Positions 1 to 4,378 of a stretch of DNA of 5,923 bases are shown here, piece after piece. Each line of letters begins with the position of its first letter. Within the stretch, counting starts at the first letter, position 1. The translations under genes were made by a program, and so were the position numbers. The notes under the pieces are model-generated. The model did not search any database. It was given only the letters and a program-made list of their open reading frames with translations, and was not told the origin of the DNA. Origin of the DNA: Planctomycetota bacterium (GTDB lineage Bacteria; Planctomycetota; MHYJ01; JACQXL01); the NCBI GenBank assembly GCA_016208805.1, contig JACQXL010000166.1, forward strand, positions 1 to 5,923, given 5' to 3'.

Positions 1-45
1 ATTGGAAGTTATTTGGAATTTGGTGCTTGGTCATTGGAATTTAAG
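1..45. repeat. TTGGAATTT-type direct repeats
   Basis: Short AT-rich direct repeats precede the first gene. ATTGGAA occurs at 1-7 and 33-39, and TTTGGAATTT at 12-21 is echoed by ATTGGAATTT at 33-42, with TTGGTGCTTGG between them. This looks like the edge of a dispersed repeat cut by the window start. Similar TTGGAATTTGG strings recur in many bacterial genomes as far as I recall, but I cannot check that here. It lies immediately upstream of the ATG at 51, so it occupies the place where a promoter and leader would be. Confidence 0.4.
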
Positions 46-50
46 AAACT

Positions 51-563
51 ATGCGCTATCTTATTCTTATTCTGGTTATCCTTGCCTGCCTTCTGGCTTT
101 CTTCCTCGTCTTCGGCCGTTCTATGGCTAATGAAGACTCATCACTTGATGAACTGCCCTTATCCGTCAGCAGTGGTCGGTATGCGGAACTCCTGCGCAAA
201 TACATCAAACTGGAATTACGCCTGACCGAAACCAATCTCTACATAGATATCTCCAACCTCTCGGATAAACACTATATCCCGGCCGAAGAGCCGCACCGGG
301 CCGTGGTTTGCTACATTGAATTCTTAGACGAACAGGGCAGTCTGGTCAAGGGCTACCAGGAGTATTTTAAGCCGTTGCCCAAGCAACTCTGGGGCACGAT
401 GCCGACCACCCAGATAAAACCGTCCGAGACCGTAACGCTTAATTACAATATCCCGGATGGGCTCCATTATACCCGGGTCCGGCTGACTTATGAAGACTTA
501 GCCAAACAGACCACCTACGATGCCCGACCGCTGATGCTGGCCGAGAAGGAGATTAGATTTTGA
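51..563 (+). CDS. Membrane-anchored hypothetical protein
   Basis: A 170-residue protein of unknown function. Residues 2-20 form a strong hydrophobic segment (RYLILILVILACLLAFFLV) directly after the start Met, so the protein is probably exported and either anchored by this helix or cleaved after it. Residues about 50-150 alternate hydrophobic and polar positions in a way typical of a beta-sandwich (for example LRLTETNLYIDISNL and RAVVCYIEFLDEQG), loosely like the FxLYD or Ig-like domains of bacterial surface proteins. I do not recognise a family with confidence. No good Shine-Dalgarno is visible before the ATG at 51, only AAGAAAC, but the hydrophobic N-terminus supports this start. It lies 180 bp upstream of another anchored protein on the same strand; the spacer holds hairpins, so cotranscription is doubtful. 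Confidence 0.75.
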   Translation: MRYLILILVILACLLAFFLVFGRSMANEDSSLDELPLSVSSGRYAELLRKYIKLELRLTETNLYIDISNLSDKHYIPAEEPHRAVVCYIEFLDEQGSLVKGYQEYFKPLPKQLWGTMPTTQIKPSETVTLNYNIPDGLHYTRVRLTYEDLAKQTTYDARPLMLAEKEIRF

Positions 564-574
564 GCGGAGCGAAA

Positions 575-641
575 CCCAGCACCTATTTTGGCGGGATGGT
601 CTCTTAGAGATTATTGTCTTTATGCCAAAATGGGTGCTGGG
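575..641. repeat. 18-bp inverted repeat, first GGTGCTGG hairpin
   Basis: The arm at 575-592 (CCCAGCACCTATTTTGGC) pairs with 624-641 (GCCAAAATGGGTGCTGGG). The single mismatch is a T opposite G, which still pairs as G-U in RNA. The 31-nt loop contains a smaller TCTC-TTA-GAGA palindrome at 600-610. It begins 11 bp after the stop of the upstream gene and could act as a transcript-end hairpin, but no T-run follows. The same arm sequence recurs in the next repeat, so it is better read as a dispersed element than as a simple terminator. Confidence 0.7.
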
Positions 642-659
642 TCTAACTCCACTGTAACG

Positions 660-716
660 CCCAGCACCCACCCCGCACCTACTTTTGGGCCAAAGTGGGT
701 GCTGGGTAGGTGCTGG
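660..716. repeat. Second GGTGCTGG inverted repeat
   Basis: CCCAGCACCCAC (660-671) pairs exactly with GTGGGTGCTGGG (695-706). An alternative overlapping stem joins GCACCTACTTTTGG (675-688) to CCAAAGTGGGTGC (690-702), and a further GGTGCTGG lies at 709-716. The arms match those of the repeat at 575-641, so the spacer between the two plus-strand genes is built of two divergent copies of one inverted unit. The copies could fold locally or pair with each other. It ends about 17 bp before the ribosome binding site of the next gene. Confidence 0.65.
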
Positions 717-768
717 ACTAACAGTGAGTAAGAGGAGGATTGTATGAAATATGTGGCGGAGCCGCAGC

Positions 769-791
769 GGAGTCCCGACCGTAGCGTCGGG
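769..791 (+). repeat. GGAGTCCCG hairpin, copy 1 (in coding sequence)
   Basis: GGAGT is followed by the stem CCCGAC (774-779), loop CGTAGC and GTCGGG (786-791). It lies within the N-terminal codons of the coiled-coil protein and encodes roughly SPDRSVG. The 11-mer CGGAGTCCCGA here (768-778) also occurs on the minus strand at 4366-4376 and 4639-4649, each time adjoining a hairpin that starts at the CCCG. Confidence 0.55.
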
Positions 792-942
792 GTTGGTATC
801 AGCATTGTCTTATCAATAATCGCCGTCGCACTGGCGGGCTATCTCCATCTGGCTAAAATGAGCCTGGCGTCTTCATCTGACGAAATCGGTGTCCTGAAAT
901 TACAGATTGACAAACTCCAGACCGAACTGGCGGAGTCGCAAC

Positions 943-973
943 GCCTGCCCGCCGAAGCCTTGGCGCAGGCGGG
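943..973 (+). repeat. 31-nt palindromic element, copy 1
   Basis: The sequence starts GCCTGCCCGCCGAAG and ends GGCGCAGGCGGG. It folds as GCCTG pairing with CAGGC (943-947 with 966-970), a CC bulge (948-949), CGCC with GGCG (950-953 with 962-965), then G954-T961 and A955-T960 around an AGCC loop. Thirty of 31 bases are shared with the minus-strand copy at 3695-3725. The one difference (T961 here, C there) turns a G-T pair into G-C, so the stem is kept. It sits exactly where the frame of the coiled-coil gene breaks. Read in the upstream frame it encodes LPAEALAQAG. Confidence 0.85.
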
Positions 974-995
974 GAGTCCCGCCCTTATCGGCGGG
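973..995 (+). repeat. GGAGTCCCG hairpin, copy 2 (in coding sequence)
   Basis: GGAGT (973-977) is followed by CCCGCC (978-983), a CTTATC loop and GGCGGG (990-995). It is a variant of the family at 769-791 and abuts the 31-nt palindrome, sharing its last G. In the downstream frame it encodes about VPPLSAG. Confidence 0.5.
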
Positions 996-1570
996 GCTGG
1001 AGAATAAGAACGCCGGTGCGGCCGGGTCATCCTTCAATAACACCGATGAAACCGTCCGGCCGGCTATTTCCACCGCGCCGGCCTTCTCAACCGAAATGTT
1101 TCAGGACCCACAGTTCGCCGAGGTATTCCAGCAGAAGGTTGAGGAGGCCATCAAGAACATCCAGCAGAAGGAACGGGAGGAGCAGACGGCCCGGTTTAAC
1201 CAGCAGATGCAGGAGCGGCTCATCCGGCGGATAGACGAATTCGCCAAGTCCTCCAACCTGAACGACTACCAGAAACAGGAACTCAACCGGATACTCTCGG
1301 ACGGCGCCAACAAGACGTTGGACCTGGTTGGCCAGGTGCGCGCGGACAAAATCTCGCGTGATGAATTCAACGCCAAACGTGAAGCCGTCCGGGTGGAGGC
1401 GGATGGCCAGGTCAAGGGGATACTCCTGCCCCAGCAGTATGAGCAGTTCCAGAAGAGCGAGCAGTCCGCCTCAGGCGGATTCCGGAGCGGGATGATGGGC
1501 GGCGGTGGGAGTGGTGGTCGTGGCGGCGGCCCGCCCCAAACCGAAACTCCTCAGCCGCAGTAATCACGCC

Positions 1571-1625
1571 CACACACCCCGTCCCTTCGGGACACCCCTC
1601 TCAAGAGGGGATTTAGGGGTGTGTC
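1571..1625. terminator. Compound hairpin between convergent genes
   Basis: An outer 9-bp stem joins ACACACCCC (1572-1580) to GGGGTGTGT (1616-1624). Inside it are two complete hairpins: GTCCC-TTC-GGGAC (1581-1593) and CCCCTC-TCAA-GAGGGG (1595-1610), giving a three-way-junction fold on either strand. It fills the 65 bp between the stop codons of the plus-strand gene (1563) and the minus-strand gene (1629), so a bidirectional terminator role is natural. There is no long T-run on either side. The CACACCCC/CCCTCTCAAGAGGGG type of string is, from memory, also found dispersed in many bacterial genomes. Confidence 0.6.
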
Positions 1626-1628
1626 GGT

Positions 1629-2471
1629 TTATCTGATATACCCCATTAAGTAAAGTTCCGCCGCTGTGGTAACCCCATCCCTGTAAACGGATGTCACGAA
1701 CTTGCGATTGGCATCTAACGGCACCAGCACGTTTAGATAGTTGGTGAAGTCCTTGGCTCCCGTGTCCAGCCGGTAGAGCGGGGCCGGGTCAACCGTCGGC
1801 TTGGTGTAGAACTGCGCCTTGTAGCCGTAGAGTATCGTGCTCGCCCCCGCATGCGTCATCACCACCATTGCGTACTTCGTGCCAACAGGGACATAAGGAG
1901 ACAGGTCAATTTCGGTGTTGGGCAGAGAGGCATTAGACAGGTTGGACAACAACAGAAGGTTCTGGTTAATTGTAAACCTGTCTTCCATCTCAGCCGGGGT
2001 GGCCGGTGGGACCAGCGGCCTACTTACGGGCGTGAACGAAAGTTTGGCAGGTGTTACCTGCGCATCCCCGATTTCATCTGTGTTTATCTGTGGTGAAAGC
2101 GGGCGTGTCGGCACGGCGAATGACAACTTGGCCGGTGTTACATTTGCATCCCGTAACTTGTCAGTCGTTACTGCGGCCGGCGCAATCTCGTCCGTATCAA
2201 CGGACGCGGTTTTGATATGCCTCTTCTCCACGGCGTTATCAGCCAATTTAGCCGCGCTGATGGAGTTGTCCGGTATCCCGACCGCCGGGACATCATCGCC
2301 TAATTTAGCCAGGGTCACGGCCTTATCGGCAATGTCCTCGGTCTGGATAGTGGCGTTTTTAATCTTGGGCGAGGTCACGGCTTCGTCTGCAATTTTAGAC
2401 TCGGTTATTGCGCCTTCCACTATAGAAGGCGTAGAAACCTGTCCGTCAAAATATCTTCTTCTATATGTCAT
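1629..2471 (-). CDS. Phage tail-fibre-like repeat protein
   Basis: A 280-residue protein starting at ATG 2471, with AAAGGA (2485-2480) about 8 nt upstream. Residues about 11-115 are built from decapeptide units of the pattern [VI]-x-[TS]-x-x-[IL]-x-x-x-[AT], for example ITESKIADEA, VTSPKIKNAT, IQTEDIADKA and VTTDKLRDAN. Two longer repeats follow, DANVTPAKLSFAVPTRPLSP and DAQVTPAKLSFTPVSRPLVP. The last 110 residues look like a beta-rich receptor-binding head (IDLSPYVPVGTKYAMVVM and a final LYLMGYI). Such repeats form trimeric shafts in phage tail fibres and similar surface fibres. No signal peptide is visible, which fits a virion or injection-device part better than a simple secreted protein. 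No capsid, portal or terminase gene lies in the window, so a prophage remnant, tail-like device or domesticated fibre all remain possible. It is 117 bp downstream of the 267-residue gene on the same strand. Confidence 0.75.
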   Translation of the reverse strand: MTYRRRYFDGQVSTPSIVEGAITESKIADEAVTSPKIKNATIQTEDIADKAVTLAKLGDDVPAVGIPDNSISAAKLADNAVEKRHIKTASVDTDEIAPAAVTTDKLRDANVTPAKLSFAVPTRPLSPQINTDEIGDAQVTPAKLSFTPVSRPLVPPATPAEMEDRFTINQNLLLLSNLSNASLPNTEIDLSPYVPVGTKYAMVVMTHAGASTILYGYKAQFYTKPTVDPAPLYRLDTGAKDFTNYLNVLVPLDANRKFVTSVYRDGVTTAAELYLMGYIR

Positions 2472-2491
2472 AAATCACATCCTTTCAGTAA

Positions 2492-2523
2492 GCGGATTAA
2501 ACTGATTCATCAGATATATCCGC
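2492..2523. other. Nested palindrome upstream of tail-fibre gene
   Basis: GCGGAT (2492-2497) pairs with ATCCGC (2518-2523), and inside it CTGAT (2502-2506) pairs with ATCAG (2509-2513). It lies about 20 bp upstream of the tail-fibre-like start codon, overlapping where a promoter or 5' leader would be. It could be an operator or a leader hairpin, but no factor can be named. Confidence 0.45.
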
Positions 2524-2551
2524 TAAATCTGTTTACTACAAAGGGAGTCCG

Positions 2552-2573
2552 GGGTGCGTTGTACACCGCACCC
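2552..2573. terminator. GC-rich hairpin between two minus-strand genes
   Basis: GGGTGCG (2552-2558) pairs with CGCACCC (2567-2573) around an 8-nt loop TTGTACAC. It lies 16 bp past the stop of the 267-residue gene. The run TTTT follows on the plus strand, but on the minus strand, where the genes lie, the hairpin is followed only by CGGACTCCCTTT. It may therefore attenuate rather than fully terminate transcription from 2589 into 2471. Confidence 0.5.
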
Positions 2574-2588
2574 TTTTCCCCTAACCGC

Positions 2589-3392
2589 TTACACGGTTAA
2601 ACCGACCTGCAGATGCAGGTACATCAGGTTGTCATCCATTGCCCAGGCGCAGAAGCACTTATCAGATGCCGGCGTTACGACAAAGGCATCCGCCTTGGCC
2701 AGGTCTCTTAACTTGGTTAAGAGCGAGGCATTGATAGTGTTTTGCTCGGCAATGACAGCCGGCTGGTATTCAGAGTTGATGACCATCACCCCACCCTGAA
2801 GCAGCCGTTGCTGGACAGCCGCCTTGAGCGCGTTCCTTTCAAGGTCTGATGTGATGTTATAGGGCGCGCCGTCAACCAGGTCATCCGGCCTGGTCCAACC
2901 GCCGGCCCGTTCATCACCCACCAGATAAAAGGCGGCAATCGGAGCAACGCTCCGACCGCGGATTTTATCACCGGTCAGCCGAATCGTCTTGTCAGATACT
3001 TCAGTCGCCCAGTTGTCAATCGCGTTATCCACCTTATCCTTGAAGAGTTTTGCGACCACGCCATCAACCGTGGCAAAGGCGTTACCTAAATGGCTAAACC
3101 ATTTGGCAAACTTCTTGCCCATATTTTTGGCGTGCGCATCGCCGATACCCTGTACCGTGCGACCCCTCTTGGAAACGAAAGCTGGGTTAAGCATACCCTT
3201 GTATGCCTTGTTAGCCGGGGTGGCCATCTCATTAATAAAGGTTCCGTCATCCGGAATCTTTGCGCTCAGGCGGTCATAGAGCACCTGCGCCGCGTTCTTG
3301 AGATTGTCCCGCCACCTTATCGGCATATCGCCGGCCGGTTCCCAGGTTACCGGTACATAGAGTTTCAACTCAAACTTCTTTACAAATGGCAT
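2589..3392 (-). CDS. Hypothetical protein, 267 aa, family not recognised
   Basis: The start ATG at 3392 is chosen because a near-perfect GGGAGGTGAT (3406-3397) places GGAGG 8 nt upstream. A GTG at 3401 in the same frame lies inside that site and is unlikely to be used. The protein has no signal peptide or membrane helix. It opens MPFVKKFELKLYVPVTWEP, has a basic central part (residues about 75-100, SKRGRTVQGIGDAHAKNMGKK), a helical middle and a C-terminal part with DAFVVTPASDKCFCAWAMDD. I do not recognise a family. Being immediately upstream of a tail-fibre-like gene on the same strand suggests a virion-structure or particle-associated role, but that rests on position only. A cytoplasmic or virion location fits the composition. 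Confidence 0.7.
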   Translation of the reverse strand: MPFVKKFELKLYVPVTWEPAGDMPIRWRDNLKNAAQVLYDRLSAKIPDDGTFINEMATPANKAYKGMLNPAFVSKRGRTVQGIGDAHAKNMGKKFAKWFSHLGNAFATVDGVVAKLFKDKVDNAIDNWATEVSDKTIRLTGDKIRGRSVAPIAAFYLVGDERAGGWTRPDDLVDGAPYNITSDLERNALKAAVQQRLLQGGVMVINSEYQPAVIAEQNTINASLLTKLRDLAKADAFVVTPASDKCFCAWAMDDNLMYLHLQVGLTV

Positions 3393-3410
3393 ATTTATCA
3401 CCTCCCTTCA

Positions 3411-3481
3411 CAATTGCGGAATTCGTGATTTCGGATTGCGGAATGAGATGCCCGAACTCCGCATTCGGCATTCGCATTCCA
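3411..3481. repeat. ATTGCGGAAT / CATTC repeat cluster
   Basis: ATTGCGGAAT occurs at 3413-3422 and 3435-3444. To its right are three CATTC units (in GCATTCGGCATTCGCATTCC, about 3461-3480) that are complementary to GAATG, giving an imperfect stem across the cluster. It fills most of the 106-bp gap between the protease remnant and the 267-residue gene, stopping just short of that gene's ribosome binding site. This looks like a dispersed repeat rather than a coded product. Confidence 0.5.
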
Positions 3482-3498
3482 CATTTGGTCGATCAACC

Positions 3499-3520
3499 TT
3501 AATCTGTGTAATCTGTGGCT
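3499..3520 (-). repeat. CACAGATTACACAGATTA repeat supplying the protease stop
   Basis: On the minus strand the protease gene ends GCCACAGATTACACAGATTA, followed by A. This encodes ATDYTD and its last bases provide the TAA stop. The near-tandem ACAGAT units resemble a string I recall as dispersed in many bacterial genomes. The C-terminus of the protease may therefore have been trimmed and re-ended by a repeat. The evidence within the window is only the internal tandem pattern. Confidence 0.4.
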
Positions 3521-3694
3521 AAAACCTCGTGGATTGATTGGACAGGAACAATACCAGCCATAGTGGTGACGATTTGATTATTATAGGTATGCACCCAGAC
3601 GGCAATACCAATAACCTGATATGTCCTTGCGTCATAGACGGGCCCGCCTGAATTTCCCGGCAGTATCGGGCTTGATACCTCCCAATGGGACGCA

Positions 3695-3725
3695 CCCGCC
3701 TGCGCCGAGGCTTCGGCGGGCAGGC
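3695..3725 (-). repeat. 31-nt palindromic element, copy 2
   Basis: Read on the minus strand it matches the element at 943-973 in 30 of 31 bases. The substitution (C in place of T961) converts the G-T pair of the stem into G-C. It lies between the D-motif and the Ser motif of the S1 protease, about 44 nt before the Ser codon, and in the continuing frame encodes LPAEASAQAG, nearly the same peptide as copy 1. Its length is 1 modulo 3, so it changes frame wherever it sits. Confidence 0.85.
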
Positions 3726-3910
3726 ATATTTTCTATGGCTTGATTTATAAGGGTTGCAGGGCAAAGTGGGGCGCGGGTTAAGAGGAACACGAATAAGACG
3801 ACCCCAGAGAGCATCCGACCGTATATACAGGGGTGAATATATACGGGGTATAACTCTCCGGGGCTAATTGCGCCTTGTATGGCAGGACGCGGGATGGTTT
3901 AATAAGGGCC

Positions 3911-3960
3911 AAATCTTTATCTGTATCTGTAATTACCACGAAGGCACCAAGTTCACAAAG
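3911..3960 (-). repeat. Possible dispersed-repeat strings inside the protease
   Basis: The plus-strand string ACCACGAAGGCACC (3935-3948), followed by AAGTTCACAAAG, and the neighbouring ATCTTTATCTGTATCTGT (3912-3929) resemble short sequences I recall as dispersed in bacterial genomes. Here they encode LCELGAFVVITDTDKD next to the catalytic Asp, so they are at least compatible with S1 coding sequence. The resemblance may be chance. Confidence 0.25.
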
Positions 3961-4181
3961 TGCGGGGTAAAATACCTCAATGGTAACTTCCGATTGGTCG
4001 TTAACTACGTGAGCCGCTGTTAGAATGTAATCACCAATGACTACGCCAGAACCGGTTGAAAATCCTGCTTGTATCCTTACGGTGGGATAAAGGAGTTTTT
4101 CGTATAGTTCCTGATATGGATTCGCGGATGGCTTCTTGGTAAAGTCTACTACAAGAATATCAGGTCTCTGCGGACTCTGCG

Positions 4182-4229
4182 CCACGCCATGTCCCACGCG
4201 ATGCCGCATGGCTGTCGGGCATGGCATGG
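4182..4229 (-). repeat. 48-nt palindromic element, copy A (in frame)
   Basis: Together with flanking bases, 4180-4231 matches 4316-4367 with a single mismatch (C4185 versus T4321), and 4186-4231 is identical to 4322-4367. The arms are CCACGCCATG at the left and CATGGCATGG at the right. It encodes about 16 residues (MPCPTAMRHRVGHGVA, with flanks) just after the protease signal peptide. Removing 48 nt leaves ITAE-T-QSPQRPDIL in the same frame, so it behaves as a frame-preserving insertion in a tolerant linker. Confidence 0.8.
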
Positions 4230-4305
4230 TCTCTGCGGTGATAAACACCGTCAAACCTATTGCCAGAACCAAGATAATCAGCCGTCTCATAAGTCACCTA
4301 CTCCG

Positions 4306-4376
4306 CCCCGACGTTCGCCATGCCATGTCCCACGCGATGCCGCATGGCTGTCGGGCATGGCATGGTCGGGACTCCG
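4306..4376 (-). repeat. 48-nt palindrome (copy B) nested in GGAGTCCCG hairpin
   Basis: The 48-nt core at 4318-4365 has perfect 10-bp arms, CCATGCCATG and CATGGCATGG, with CCC (4329-4331) and GGG (4353-4355) extending the stem past a bulged T. It is flanked by CCCGAC-GTTCG (4307-4317) and TCGGGACTCCG (4366-4376). Excising the core joins these into CCCGAC-GTTC-GTCGGG followed by ACTCCG, a perfect 6-bp tetraloop hairpin of the same family as 769-791 and 4627-4649. The unit lies in the 88-bp gap between the zinc-ribbon stop (4379) and the protease start (4290), so it also sits where a terminator or leader structure would act. Confidence 0.75.
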
Positions 4377-4378
4377 TT

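Larger units (their letters stand above)
744..1563 (+). pseudogene. Anchored coiled-coil, LTXXQ-like protein, frame broken by repeat
   Basis: The gene starts at ATG 744 behind a strong AGGAGG (733-738, 5-nt spacer). The first frame gives a short cytoplasmic head, a membrane helix (VGISIVLSIIAVALAGYL, about residues 17-34) and a coiled coil (EIGVLKLQIDKLQTELAES). It then runs through a 31-nt palindrome and stops at 1007. The rest continues in the +1 frame to 1563: a Gln/Glu-rich helical region, then NLNDYQKQELNRIL and LLPQQYEQF, which resemble the paired helices of the LTXXQ/Spy group of periplasmic proteins, and a Gly-rich, Pro-rich tail. Removing exactly 943-973 fuses the halves as LAESQ-R-VPPLSAGLENKN in one frame, 262 residues. 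The intact ancestor would be an inner-membrane protein with a long periplasmic part. As it stands the gene is disrupted, unless a sequencing error or frameshifting rescues it. The Spy-like resemblance is tentative. Confidence 0.75.
3499..4290 (-). pseudogene. Secreted trypsin-like S1 serine protease, disrupted
   Basis: The start ATG at 4290 follows AGGTGA. Residues 1-19 are a signal peptide (MRRLIILVLAIGLTVFITA). The S1 core follows: GSGVVIGDYILTAAHVV with catalytic His94, then DTDKDLALIKP with Asp126. The Ser motif PGNSGGPVYD lies at about 3664-3635 (Ser codon 3651-3649, position 214 in read-through count). The reading frame is the same at both ends, but three in-frame stops lie between (3780-3778, 3747-3745 and 3735-3733). 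A 31-nt palindrome (3725-3695) follows them. Removing those 31 nt joins LINQAIEN to ASHWEVSSPILPGNSGGP in one alternative frame, so one further indel between about 3805 and 3760 is needed to rebuild the gene. If intact, it would be an exported, HtrA-like quality-control or processing protease without a visible PDZ domain. It is probably inactive now, because translation from 4290 ends before the Ser. Confidence 0.85.

Noticed and set aside
620..805. Minus-strand open frame across the 564-743 spacer
   Set aside because: It is generated by the GGTGCTGG inverted repeats and overlaps the ribosome site and start of the gene at 744.
907..1007. Programmed +1 frameshift as explanation of the 744-1563 break
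   Set aside because: No slippery codon or stimulatory arrangement is evident, and exact removal of a 31-nt repeat found again in another broken gene explains the frame change better.
2070..2098. CACAGATAAACACAGAT string in the tail-fibre gene as a dispersed repeat
   Set aside because: The encoded INTDEIG matches the protein's own unit VDTDEIA, so the likeness is explained by the decapeptide repeat.
1629..2471. Diversity-generating retroelement target in the fibre head
   Set aside because: No reverse transcriptase, template repeat or adenine-rich variable codon pattern is present in the window.
1915..2505. A 196-residue open frame on the plus strand
   Set aside because: It lies opposite the tail-fibre-like gene and is serine- and alanine-rich with no domain. 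The minus-strand frame has clear decapeptide repeats and a ribosome site.
3632..3814. Separate small membrane protein on the minus strand (MLSGVVLFVFLL...)
   Set aside because: It is an alternative frame of the disrupted protease, and part of it (ATLINQAIEN) reads as protease sequence once the 31-nt repeat is removed.
4163..4238. Exact 11-bp direct repeat GGTCTCTGCGG (4163-4173 and 4228-4238) flanking the 48-nt copy A, like a target-site duplication
   Set aside because: The implied unit is 65 nt, which would break the protease frame on excision, and copy B has no such flanks. The 48-nt boundary fits both sites.
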